Shown in pieces: positions 34,226-46,900 of a stretch of DNA of 64,000 nt. Below the pieces are notes generated by a model that ran no database searches, had not been told where the DNA came from, and saw nothing but the letters and a program-made list of their open reading frames with translations. This stretch comes from Congeria kusceri (Eukaryota; Mollusca; Bivalvia; Myida; Dreissenidae). Location: the NCBI GenBank assembly GCA_027627225.1, contig CM051025.1, forward strand, positions 57,165,681-57,229,680, in the 5' to 3' direction. The position numbers were made by a program, and so were the translations under genes. Position 1 is the stretch's first letter, and every line of letters starts with the position of its first letter.

Positions 34226-37200
34226 TAGCATTTGCTCTAAAATTAGAAAATCAACTATAGATTCAAGTTATAAATCAGATCACTCCATTATTGTATTAGA
34301 AATTAGTTTTGGAAATATAGAACATGGAAAAGGTCTATGGAAATTCAACAACTCACTACTAAATAATATTGACTACTTAAATTGCATTAATACCTTAATT
34401 GAAAATATTAAGAGGCAATACTGTATCCCAATTTATAATATAGAAAACATAGAAGCACTTGACAACAATGACATACAGTTTGTGATAAATGATCAACTAT
34501 TCCTAGAAACGTTACTTATGGCAATAAGAGGAAAAACAATTTCATTTTCATCATATTTAGCTAAGTTAAATAAAAACAATGAATCTAATTTAATCAAGAA
34601 AATAGTAGAACTTGAAAAATCAGTACATGAAACTAATACTGAGCAGCTGCAGGAATTACAAAATGAATTGGAAAAGTTAAATGAAAATAGACTTAACGGT
34701 TCACTTATTCGTTCAAGAGCTAAATGGCTAGAAGAAGGGGAGAAACCTTCAAAGTACTTCTGCTCTCTTGAATCAAACCATTATACAAACAAGTCAATAC
34801 CTTTTATTGAAACAGAAAATGGTACTAATTTGAATAATCAAAATGATATCTTAAATGAAGCAGTTTTATTTTATAAAACACTGTACAAAAGAAATGAAAA
34901 TAAAATTGGATATAACATAAATATTGATTTAGCTAATGCCAATTTACAGAAACGCAATAATGTTCAATCAGAAGCTTTAGAAGGACTACTTAGTATAAAT
35001 GAAGTTGCCCTTACACTTAAAAATATGAAAAACGACAGAAGTCCAGGCTCTGATGGTTTCACTGCAGAATTTTATAAGTGTTTTGGAACAGATTAGGCCA
35101 TTTCATAGTACGAAGTATAAATTATGCATTTAATAATAATTCATTGTCCACAACTCAAAAGCATGGAATAATAACTTGCATACCAAAAGACAATAAACCG
35201 CGCTGCTATTTGAAAAATTTAAGACCATTAACCTTATTAAATGTTGTATACAAACTGGCATCTGGGACTATAGCAAATAGATTAAAAACAGTACTTGATG
35301 TTTTAATCTCCCAAGACCAGACTGGTTTCATTAAAGGGCGATTTATTGGTGAAAACACTAGATTACTTTACGACATCTTGAAATATGCTGAAAATAATTT
35401 GCCTGGGTTACTTATGACAATAGATTTTGAAAAAGCGTTTGATACCTTATCTTTTAAGTTTATAGAAACTACTTTTAGATTTTTTAATTTTGGACCAATG
35501 TTCCAACAATAGATATCCATGTTTTTGCACAATACTATGGCGTCCATACAAATAAATGGATTTTTATCGAACACCTTTTGCATTGAGAGGGGCTGTCGTC
35601 AAGGGGACCCGATAAGCGCTTACATTTTTATTTTATGTGCGGAAATTCTAGCTATTAAAATCAGACAAAGCAAACAAATAAAGGGTATAACAATTAAAGA
35701 CATAGAATACAAAATATCACAATTTGCTGATGACACTTCTCTATTACTTGATGGATCTGAATCATCTCTTAATTGTACGTTAGACATGCTTCAGGAATTT
35801 TCAACATACTCTGGATTGAAAATAAACTATGATAAAACTAATTTAATTTGGATAGGCTCTATGAAATATAGTACAAGGTCAATAAAAACAAAATACAAAC
35901 TGACATGGGGAGCAACATCTTTTAAAGTTCTTGGGATAGTGTACGACGTAAATTTAGAAAACATAATCATGAACAATTTTGATAACAAAATCAACAGTAT
36001 AAAAAATTTAATAACACACTGGAATCGCAGAAATATCACACGGCTCGGAAAAATAACCATCGTAAAATCACTACTTCTCCCTCTGCTTACTCATTTATTT
36101 GTGTCACTACCAACACCAAGAATAGAAATTATGAAACAAATTAACAAACTTTTTTATGACTTCATATGGGCAGGTCCAAGCAAAATTAAAAGCACAGTAA
36201 TTGTTAAAGAATATAATAAAGGAGGTTTAAATATGGTAGATGTCTGTTCCTTTGAAAAACAAATGAAATTAACATGGCTTAAGAGACTTGTGACAGGAGA
36301 CGGAAATTGTTATACACTCGTTAAATCCTTCATTGATATAACAAAACTTTTTAATACTGGTAAAATTTTTGTTGAAAAACTTTGCATAAATTTAAAAAAT
36401 AAATTTTGGCAAGACGTCTTAAAAAGCTATATATTGTATATTGAAAAATTGCCTATAGTCAATAGTGAAGATATTCTCGATATGCCTTTGTTTTACAATG
36501 AAAATTTTAAAATTGGCAATAATTATATATATATAAAATGTCTGTATGAAAGAGGCATTCGATTTGTTAGAGACATATTGATAGATAGAGAACATTTTAT
36601 CTCCAAAGAATCTTTGGACTACCAAATTGGATCAAATGTGAATTTTCTACTGTACCAAGGTCTTATAAAAGTAATAAGTAAATTTATTAAGAATTTTGGA
36701 GACATTATTTACGTATGATAATAATATTCAAGGACCTGTATTAGCAACATACGTAAAGAAAATAGTAACAAGTCCTAAAGAAGAAAAACATGTTTATAAA
36801 ATATTTATTCAAAACAGTGAAATCCCAACTTGTCAAACAAAATGGAATTCAGAGTTCTTTGGTATTGACTGGAAAAGTGTATATCCACTTGTGTTTAATA
36901 TTAGTAAAGATAGTTATATCCAATGGCTCCAATGTAGAATAGTCCACAGAATCTTGGGAACAAAATCCAATATGTTTAATATGAAAATAGTTACTGATAA
37001 TCTTTGTACATTTTGTAAAAATGAAGTAGAAAATATAACACACTTGTTTTGGAACTGTGTACATTCTCAATATATTATTAATTTTGCTATTCACGTTGTA
37101 AATAGAAATAAACCAAACTCACCTATCCATCTAACATGTCAGGAAATGATACTTGGTATTACAGATTCAAAAATGAACAATCTAACTATTTTATGCCTAT

Positions 37201-37406
37201 AAATTAAACGATATATTTTTCATTGCCAGAGAAAAAACAGAAAGCCGTCTAATTTTGGATTAGTAAATAGCCTCAAGCACTCATTAGAAATATATAAAAC
37301 TACAAAAAAACTTGACGAAGGATTAAAAGATTGGTCACTAGTCAGCATGTTTACAGATATTGCTTATAATGAAATAGAAATAGTACTTAATAATAATAGT
37401 GATTGA
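34194..37406 (+). pseudogene. LINE linker, reverse transcriptase and C-terminus (broken)
   Basis: Reading passes through at least four further frames or stops: breaks near 35090, 35512, 36700, 37200 and 37258. Landmarks: RSPGSDGFTAEFYK, GIITCIPKDNKPRCYLKNLR, LLMTIDFEKAFDTL, GCRQGDPISAYIF, the catalytic QFADDT (about 35718-35738) and a C-terminal CTFCKNE..HLFWNC zinc-finger-like motif. With five or more disruptions it cannot encode a working protein, although the catalytic FADD remains. Confidence 0.92.
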
Positions 37407-38182
37407 ATACAGTTATCAGCATTTTTTATGTCTACAATGTCATAGCACATATAATATATACTCAATGCAATTCATTCTCTTTTGTTTATATTTTTTGTTG
37501 TGCAATATTATCTACGACATAGCATTGGTACATATACATGTAATGAGTCTATTCATTGTATTGTGAGTATATACATTTTTGGGACATGATTATGTATTAA
37601 TGTTATATATGTGTATATGTCTATTATGCATGCCTTCATGTATGAATGTATGTATGTATGTACGTATGTAAATATACTATGAGCAAATAAAATATTGCAC
37701 ACAAAAAAAAAAAAGAAAAAAAACAACAGAAAAACAGAATCAATTACTGTTTTTCATTTTGTTTTCAATATATTATTGTAGGGTGTTTTTAATTTGTAGG
37801 TGAATAGAGCCTGTACAATTTCCTAAATGCCTCTTGTGTAACCATAATACTATTTAAAAAAAGGCTAAACTTCACTTAAAATTAAGGTACTGAAAAACAC
37901 AAAAAAAACTTTGCTGGGCCTTAGTTACGACACACTGCCGAATCATGTCCCATATATGGAAGTTCTACTACAACATCGGACAAAAACAACTATTTCCGGT
38001 TTGTATTTTGATTGAAAAATACAACATGTAACTTATTGGTGTTTTGGGAATAAGAAATCATGGTGTTTTTTATATCAGGTATCATGTCCAATGCCTTTGT
38101 CTGTTTAAAATGCAGTATCTTTACACAATATTCGGTCACATGGTCCATTGGACATGAATAAAGAAATTCCCGCGGCCACGTA

Positions 38183-38216
38183 TGCGCATGCGCAAATGCC
38201 ATAGACGATCACGTGA
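38183..38216. promoter_or_regulatory. NRF-1-like site plus CACGTG E-box
   Basis: TGCGCATGCGCA (38183-38194) is a perfect palindromic NRF-1 consensus, and TCACGTGA (38209-38216) is a symmetric E-box. Both lie in a local CpG-rich patch just after a CCATTGG box. Such clusters mark housekeeping promoters. It could be the NUP98 promoter 5.6 kb upstream of its first coding exon, but no transcript evidence is available. Confidence 0.4.
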
Positions 38217-39707
38217 CAATAACAACATCCGCGAATCAATGGTAGTCGCGAATTTAGGGGAGTTGACGATAACTGTTGCATACTTTTGGGGATAAAAAAT
38301 TTGCATAATTGTTTACATAAGGGGTTAAAATGAAGTTATAAACATATCCTCGACATATACTGTAGAACTGAGGCTAATTATGAACGTATTTTCTCATTGT
38401 ATGCCATAAACAGAATGCTGTATTCATTCACATAACGAAAGAACTATTTTGTTTAGCCTACACTTATATAAGCAGTACGCTCTATAAATAGCAATTGTGC
38501 AATGTTCTCATTCATAAATCTCATATGCAGAGTTGCCGTTCCATGTAGCCCATCGATTCTAGCGAGTTCATCACATTCCAGAAACAGTAGTGCCATTCTA
38601 AAAATAGCGTTCAGAGAATCATAAACCAAAAATTTTCAATAAATGGGGAATTTAGATTTATGAACTTATTGTTCATTGAATTAAAGTTGTGGTAACGATT
38701 CATTGACGATTATTTATAATTGCATTTTTCTATCAACTTCTCCAGTAGATGTTATTTAATCTGTAAAATGATGCTACATTTTCTATAGATAAAATGTTAT
38801 GAAAGAAGATTTGGAATACGTTGAATTGTTATTGGCGTATCATGAATACACAATTTGCAATACTAATTATACACAGGAACCCTTGATATATCATATTTCT
38901 ACTGATATAATTTAAAATCGTCATAGTCTAATCAATTTTTATGTTTGCGTTATCAAAAATAAAGTCTTAACATTTCAAAAATCGCTGAATGTTTTCTGAC
39001 TATTGCTTTCTATTGGGATACACAGTATAAATGCTTATTGGACTTCAAATCGAAGATATTAGATAGCTAACATGAATGGTATATTGCCGGTACTATAAAT
39101 AACTATAATATAGACACATCTGATACATGGTAATTTGAATTAATTCCCGAAATTATTGTCTTACATTGTTAATTTGTTAAATTGGCTTGACAAATTCAGA
39201 TAAAAATTATGTTAACCTAAATTATTTTGGTTTTTCATATATCACTGGTAGAAACATGGAGCTGTATGGTTAGTTTATTCACAGCATAGATATTAATGAT
39301 AATTTTATTTAATTTTTAAATTAATAAATTTATCTCAAATTAACTTTTGGGTCCCAGAAATGTTCGTATAGTGTGTGAAAAATTTGAGGTCCAATAAATC
39401 TCCTAATATTGGTGGGGACCAAACAAACTGGGGTCTGAGAAGTCACGTAACCGATCATCTTGGCCGTCTGTTTAAGTATTTTTAAATGACATCTATATAA
39501 TATTAATTTCAACGCCGATTGTCTTTTTTTAAAGACATTTCTTGTTTTTTTACTGGCTTGCAACATATAACAAAAAAGATATAAATAAAGACTGCTGGCG
39601 TATTGTAACAATACAACATTCTGTTATCAAAATAATTCAAATTTATCCCCCCCCCAAAAAAAAATCACAAGTTTAAACAACTGTTGTGTCAACAATTTGT
39701 ACCTGTC

Positions 39708-40092
39708 CAGTGTTTTTTTTTAGTGCCAATTTGGGGCCGAAATTCGGCCCCATTCCCCTGCTTAAATAGTATATATTTTTCCCCTATATTTACCTTTAAA
39801 TTCCCCACAGAATGTAAGCTTTAATTTTAAAAAAACTTGACCAAAATCGAACAAAAATTGACTAAGATAGAGGAATTTTCGTTAACAATCCCAGCAATTT
39901 TTTTTTATCAAATCAAGTTTGTGCATAATCTAAGTTATCATTCATAGCCAAACAATTGATTAATGTTTTATAACAAAGTAGAAATATAAAAATTTAATAA
40001 TGCTTTTCTACAAAAACAATTCCCCTTTTTCCGTGAAATTCCCTGTCTGAAGGGCCCCGCCACCTTTCCCCCAAAGGCGAAAAAAAACACTT
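39708..40092 (-). mobile_element. CAGTGTTTTTTTT TIR element, copy A
   Basis: 385 bp bounded by CAGTGTTTTTTTT and an A-rich complement (...AAAAAAACACTT). Contains GGGGCCGAAATTCGGCCCC and GGGCCCCGCCACCTTTCC. Two opposite-strand copies lie in NUP98 introns. The CAGTG ends suggest a hAT-like non-autonomous element; no clear 8-bp TSD could be confirmed. Confidence 0.75.
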
Positions 40093-41127
40093 CTGTCATT
40101 ATCCATTTCTGTTCTGGCAATACAACTATTTCTGTGAATCTGAATATCAGCTAATCAGAATTCAGAAAAAATCATGTCAAGGGTTAAACGAATGGTACTG
40201 TACAAAAGATCAGTCATATTACATTGTATTTGCTAAAATGTTAAATCTATTTTCTTTACATATTTATAGTAACTGATAATTTATGTTAACAATGCTTTTG
40301 AAAACAAACTTTTAGAAGATTTAGACGTTTAAAAGAGTTTATTTACCTTTAAAAACGACATTATTGAATGGAAACCAATGTTGACTGCAGCTAGCAGCAA
40401 AATTTTAACAAAGGGATGGAAGTTGAAAATAATTGTTTGCGCATGTGGGCGAAATTTATGTCTTTTGGAAATTCCGGGTAATATGGATATGGAGTATAAA
40501 ATTACGTCACTTCTCTACACCTATATATATATATGTGTTCGGTATTGTTTCTCATCATTTTGTATTTTGAATGAGTTTTCATGTTTTATATTTGTTGTCA
40601 ACTATCTATCTCATATCGTTCCATTAATTTCCAATATTTGCATCGTTCCAACATGAATTCATGTAAGTGAATTGTTGTTGTTGATCGATTTCGTGTCGAT
40701 TTGGCTATGGTCACTTTGTACTGGCTCAAACGCGGTTGTCGACTAGGTGCTATTCCACTATGTGATTTTTCACCTGATACTTTAATACTATTACAACTGA
40801 GTTTGAAAATGTGTTTAATAGTTTCCAATTAGATGTCGAATTAATAAGTCCTGTAACAAATTTAGTGTTACTTTTTATATAGGGCTAAATTCGCTGTAAC
40901 GTCTAATCACTAAGACCATTTTAATGGTGGAAAACTGAGTTTACTTTTCATAAATTCCCATTATCAGTCTTCGAAAATAACTTTCAAAAATAACTTGCCT
41001 ATCGGGCAAGTAATTTTATAATTTTTACTTGCCCAAAACCTTTTTTTAAACCCGAACTTTTTTTAAATAAAAAACTGCATATAACTTTGTTGACATATAC
41101 AAAAATGATGTGGTTACTGTGAAATCA

Positions 41128-41675
41128 TTACATAGCGATCAAGATTATGTTTATGAATGGTCATAAATTTAAAATGATCGATCATAACATATCGGTCCGA
41201 AAGCATTATAATAACGTGTCACGAGCAGGTGCGCATTGTAAGTGTGTAAACAAATCGAATTTGTGTTATATTTTAAGAATTTGTGGCTACATAATTGTTT
41301 GCAAATGAAAGATTTCTGATCGTGTTAATGTTTTGTTTAGTTACTAGTTACTAAACAGATGTTTTTTTAAATAACCATTTTTTGGCCGCAATATTTTACT
41401 AGCCAGGTGGGCGACCTTACATAGCGATCAAGATTATGTTTATGAATGGTCATAAATTTAAAATGATCGATCATAACATATCGGTCCGAAAGCATTATAA
41501 TAACGTGTCACGAAACAAATCGAATTTGTGTTATATTTTAAGAATTTGTGGCTACATAATTGTTTGCAAATGAAAGATTTCTGATCGTGTTAATGTTTTG
41601 TTTAGTTACTAAACAGATGTTTTTTTAAATAACCATTTTTTGGCCACAATATTTTACTAGCCAGGTGGGCGACCT
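41128..41675 (+). repeat. Tandem duplication, 289-bp period
   Basis: 41128-41416 is repeated at 41417-41675, almost identical. The second copy lacks a 24-bp segment after CGTGTCACGA and a 7-bp piece of TTAGTTACTAG. Both end ACTAGCCAGGTGGGCGACCT. Confidence 0.93.
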
Positions 41676-42474
41676 ACTTGGAATTAATTCTGTGCCCAAC
41701 AATATATTAACTTGCAACAGGCGAGTGGGCGAGTGCTAATTTCGAAGACTGCATTATCTGCAACAATATCCATTAATGAACTTAAAGGGGTGTATCTATG
41801 GTATTTCCCATAGAATCGTATTAAAACAAGACATTCAGTAATTACTCTTTACAATAGAAAACTTAAAAATAATTATTTGTTTTGCTGTCCCAATTTTTAG
41901 AAGCAGAAAAAATAGTTTCCCCTGAATGTGTCCCGATATAATTATTTAAAATCCTCAACTGAGGTAAAAAACATTATTTGTAAGGTTACATTGCGTAATA
42001 GATGTGTATATTAATCCCTATAAAACAAGCAAATCACAGCGGATATACCGTAGTTCTTTGCCCCTGGGAGTAATTTATGACTCGCCAACAAGAGGCCACA
42101 TTGGGTGCGTCAGCTGTCATGAGATACAGATATATGGAATATCCACATACGCATTCACAACTTTGACAGTTTGCTTATACATTGCAATTAATCGGTGCCG
42201 GTAAATAACAGTTAGAAGGGGATTTATTATTTCAGGCTTAACGGACATTTACTCTGAATTGCCAATTTGGAAAATATTCTTCCAAAATTAAGAAACAGGA
42301 AACATTCTATTTTTCAATGTGTCCCAAAATTATGAGCCACGAAAAAAAAATATGTTATCATATTTTAAGGGTGTCTCAACATTTAGGGTGTCCCTTTTCT
42401 TGTAGCAATAATATATTAATGTTATTGTTAAGAAAAAATATATGCAATGCCTAAAATATTGTTTCGCTGCACCG

Positions 42475-42560
42475 TTCCCGCAGGGTTCGAACTCACGCCT
42501 ACAAAATCCTGCAGTTCATTGAAAAATTTCCTATGCTACACAACAGTTGTCAATAGTGCA
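42475..42560 (-). other. Weak tRNA-like segment
   Basis: On the minus strand GAGTTCGAACCCTGCGGGAA gives a good B box followed by an acceptor-like end; an A-box match (GTGTAGCATAGGAA) is poor. Possibly a SINE head. Confidence 0.3.
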
Positions 42561-43848
42561 CATGCGCATAGCGGTACTTCATGTACATTTCATTCATATC
42601 GACTTTACTACTACTACTACTAATTGCCTGTGCCTGCAAAAGGTGTCACAGTGACAACTTTTTATAATTATATATAAAACATAATTATTTATTGTTTGTT
42701 TTATAAAAATGAAACCTATGTTTTAAGCAATGATTTAATGAATACTTCATAACAATATAATTTTATTTTTGAAAATGTTACTGTGTATTAGCCGTCAATG
42801 CGCCCCTTTAACATAAAGAACACCTAAACTGTTTACATGTGCTGAAGTTTACTTACTACATGCATGATTTAATTCTAATTTAAAATTGTGTGTAAAACTA
42901 CTAAATTTGTGTTTACTAAGGTTGCCATATTGAAAGCCCTGTTTGCTACTTTAACCAATCGGATTGGCGTATTTAATATTGTTGTAGGCAACTTACATTT
43001 TCAGTGTAGCAGAATATCGATACAATTTTACACAGTTGCAGTTAGTGCGATTCGTTAAAAAATGCAATGGTGTGTAGGCTTAAATTGCTTTTGCATCCAA
43101 AATGTAGGTTTTATCATACAAATATTAATGAATCATTTCATTGCATAAAAGTAGCAACACAAGTTTAGTCACTGCAATATGTGTTATATTGGAGAACTTA
43201 CCACGGCATTAATGGTCTTTCTGCAGTACGGCCTGTTGGACAAACGTGGCCCATATAAAAAGTACCTGCAGATTTACCACATAATACCACGTGGCAAAAG
43301 TGGAATGACATCGAAACCAATGGCTGATATGGGACAACACTGAGTAATCTTGAAAGTCCCGTTATGGAATACAGTAGTTAAATCTCGTTAACAGTAAAAC
43401 TAAATTTTTTGCTTTTGTTTTACTTACATCCTTGTGATGAAACAATTTGTAAAAAGTTTTCCATATAGCATTTATCCACCAAAAACATCATAATTATTTT
43501 GGAATCACACAATTTTGTTGTCTCGTAGGACGTTATAAATGACAGCCTTTTGACCCTATTTTGTACTATGTCACATCATAAATATCTATTTAAGTACTGA
43601 TTTATTGTAATTTTCACGAAATACATCATTTAAAATTATGCATATTTAATTGCAGAGTGTTAATAGCAGATCATAAAATTATGTATGTGAAAGTCTTTGT
43701 CATTGATTGCTTCATTCCCAGATGTAGAATCCTCAAGAAATAATCCAATGTCATTGCAGTTGTCAGTGAAAATAGAACTGTGAATTGATTGAATACTAGT
43801 AATCCATATAATGTTCATTATTTCATGTAATTGTTTTTTGTTTTTCAG

Positions 43849-43916
43849 GTGCATTAATGCAAACTCGTGTGACATCCTATTGATATAATCATCATTGCTG
43901 TGGGGAATTAGCAGCC
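43849..43916 (+). other. NUP98 5' UTR segment of first coding exon
   Basis: A strong acceptor (GTTTTTTGTTTTTCAG, ending 43848) precedes the ATG by 68 bp, so the first coding exon is probably preceded by a spliced non-coding exon. The start context is GCAGCCATGT. Confidence 0.65.
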
Positions 43917-43965
43917 ATGTATAATAAGCCCACAGGATTCGGGTCACCCTTCGCAGCAAACCAAG
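43917..43965 (+). CDS. NUP98: NUP98 exon 1 (coding part)
   Basis: Residues 1-16, MYNKPTGFGSPFAANQ; donor CAAG|GTCAGT, phase 1. The next transposable element (MITE) begins 26 bp into the intron. Confidence 0.93.
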
Positions 43966-46900
43966 GTCAGTGCATGTTCAAATAATAAAAATGAGGCGTG
44001 TCGTGGGAAAACAGGGCTTAATCATTAATGCATGTGCGTAAAGTGTCGTCCCGGATTAGTGTGTGCAATCTGCACAGGCTAATCTAGGACGGCACTTTCC
44101 GCCTACAGTGGATTTATGTTAAAAAGAGACTTCCTTGAAACAGAAAATACCATACAAGCGGAAAGTGCGGTACTGGATTAGCCTGTGCGGACCTCACAGG
44201 CTTATCCGGGATGACACTTTGCGCACATGCATTCAGCCTGGTTTTCCCACGACACGCCTCAAATACTGTTTTGGTTTCCCATAAATTCTTTACTTATTGT
44301 ATTGGGGAATTTTGGATCTTGATTTGTGAGGTCACTTATGTCACTTCCATTAGATAAGAACTCTGAGGTCACTGATGTCACTTCCATTAGATAAGAACAC
44401 AAAATAATAAGTATTTCATTACTGGGAATCCACTTAAGCAATAACAGGAAACTTGTGCATGTACCAAGTAGAAAAGCAGAACAGTGTTTTATTTAAATTA
44501 AACAATCTTTTTAATATCTACTGCAGCATCAACATTATAGTTATTTTCTTGTTGCATATCCTTAAGATCTATTTTCCATGATGATAATTGAGAATTCTAT
44601 GAGGCTTTTAGTTTATTTGTGTTTCATTATTGATATGAATCTTATTTATCAGCCAGTACCACTGGCTTTGGTTCCACTGGGTTTGGAGCATCTACGCCAG
44701 CAGCTGGAGGTTCCCTGTTTGGACAGAACAATGCTTCAGCCACGGGCGGTGGATTGTTTGGTGGAAACCAGAGTGCCTTTGGCACGCAGGCTTCAACCGG
44801 ATTTAGTAAGTATTGTACCTCATTACTATTATTATTATAATTGCTATTTTTGAGGTAACTATTGCACGGTTTAGGTTTGAGTGAAACACTCGGCCCAATT
44901 CAGTGTTCTGGCGATGCCGCAAAATTGTGATTTTGTCGCTTATTTTTCCCAAATGTCGCAGAGCAATATATCTAGTAGCGATTTTTGTAGCATACAAAAT
45001 TTCATGGGCTGAATCGTCAAATATGCGAAACAATTTGGAGACGAATATCAAATCTCTCAAAGTGCACCGAGTATGAATCAAACATCGATTAAGGTCTTCT
45101 TCCTGATTGGTTTAATTAAATATGGCACTACAATCTAAGCCAATCGTTAACACAATACGTTCCCAGGTTTAACTCCGTATCAAAGAGTATTCGTTTTGTT
45201 TTCCAAGATGGAGTCGTCTGCAGCATTATTAATAAAGTGCCATTGTCACGAATTTGACCATGTTGACGTAAAAACCTGAACGAAAATTCCAAATTCTTGG
45301 TTAAAAGAGCACAGTTGCCTTGCCTATAATGTTGAAAGAAATTTTATGATGTGTTCACTTTGTATTAAGCACGAAAAGAATAACGTTTTTCCACAGAAAA
45401 TAACTGACTTTAAGTTTATTAGTTATCAGTTATTTGTGTTGAACAGTTATAAAAAATAACAATAACTGTGTTTCTAATGTTAACTACTGCTGGCTAAAAG
45501 TCATACCAACCACTGACACAAATAGTCAAGGTAAATAAATATTGTTATTCATTTTATCATTTGTAGGAAATTGTACATGTAGGTGTATTTTGTTTGTGTC
45601 GCAAAAAAATTGGAAATGTCCCCAATTTTTCATGAGGTTTGAGACAAATGTCCCACCATTCGTGATACCTCGCCAGAACACTGCCAATTTTAACATGCGT
45701 ATTAATTAGCCACTGAAAATTAAAGTTACTGGTAAAGATTGTATATTACATGCACGCCCATTTTCATTGGTCAACTTACGACTAGATTTAATTTGAGAAC
45801 TAAGTTAAGGTTTGAGTCTAATTGACACTTTCAAAGTCATGGGGTAAGGAGCCACAGTTGGAAGAGAAAAAATGAAACAAATGTTAAGTGGAGTTTTCAC
45901 ACAAGAGTAAGTAATGTTTAAATGCTGGGCCCGGCTAGCTCAGTTGGTAGAGTGCTAAACTGTCAATCCGGGGATAGTGAGTTCGAACCCCAGCCCTGCC
46001 ACATAACTTGTGTGGGTATTGGTCATGAAATAATTTCTGAGGCCATTCTCCCCCTACCTCTGATTCAAGTAGGGCAGTTGTCAGTTACTGGCATAGGTAT
46101 GTGCACTTAGTACTGGTAAACCGCTAAGATCGGCTACGCTTGCCCAGGAAAAGTGTGAGTAGGTTAACTGACCGCCTTGATATGACTGAACTACTGTAAA
46201 AAACTGTGAAAAATCTACTTGCCCATGGACAACTTGCCAGAAAAAGCTTTCTTGCTTAAGAACCAGCCGCCAGCCGAAGTTACCGCTTCAAAGCTCATAT
46301 TGGCCGGTTCAAATGTTCAAAAATTCCATATAATCACTTCTAGGATGCAACCATTTCTGCACGCACGTGCATGTTTTTTTCCAAAACAAACAGCGTCTAC
46401 ACTGCAATATATGCACCATTTCACAGATTGCTCTTGACTGAATCCGCGTGTCAGTTATCGATTAAATCTAAATGTAGGCAGAGTCTTATTTACTACAACT
46501 AACCAGTTAGCCAATGAGAACGCGTAAAATTTCAGATATGCGAACAAGGTTGTTTCTGTAGAACGTTTATCACGCCCTCAATCCCATTTTAATTGGTAAT
46601 GGTGCAAATAAACAGTAACACGATTTTCGTTTGGTATGCTTTGTTATCGGCATGCTTTTTGCACCTCATAAGAAATAAGTTACTACAAATGAAAAGAAGT
46701 TCATATAATAATTGTTTTTGAGAATTGAAGTGTTTGAAGACTATGACATATGTTAACAATTTGAGTACGCTGATCGTGTATAGCATGTCACATTTTAATT
46801 CGAATGTTCATAGAGCTGTTCATTTATTAAACCAAAAACAAATCGACAAGCTATACCTTCTATTATTTCTGAATGAAAGAGCTGTTCAGAATCATCACTG

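Larger units (their letters stand above)
33460..37727 (+). mobile_element. Near-complete LINE (L1/Tx1-like) with TSD, inactive
   Basis: 4.27 kb flanked by 13-bp direct repeats AGAAAAACAGAAT (33447-33459 and 37728-37740). The right one follows directly after an interrupted poly(A) run. Contains about 130 bp 5' leader, endonuclease, linker, RT and C-terminal zinc-finger region, then a 3' UTR with ATGT microsatellite. No ORF1 is present between the left TSD and the endonuclease start. The clade is my judgement from EN and RT motifs. Confidence 0.88.
38220..43848. other. Intergenic sequence or NUP98 5' intron
   Basis: AT-rich, with no convincing coding exon. Contains the TIR element at 39708-40092, a tandem duplication at 41128-41675 and a weak tRNA-like segment near 42490. 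If NUP98 begins near 38.2 kb this would be its first intron. Confidence 0.45.

Noticed and set aside
45927..46000. Functional tRNA gene
   Set aside because: A and B boxes are good, but anticodon and acceptor stems do not pair well and a SINE body follows.
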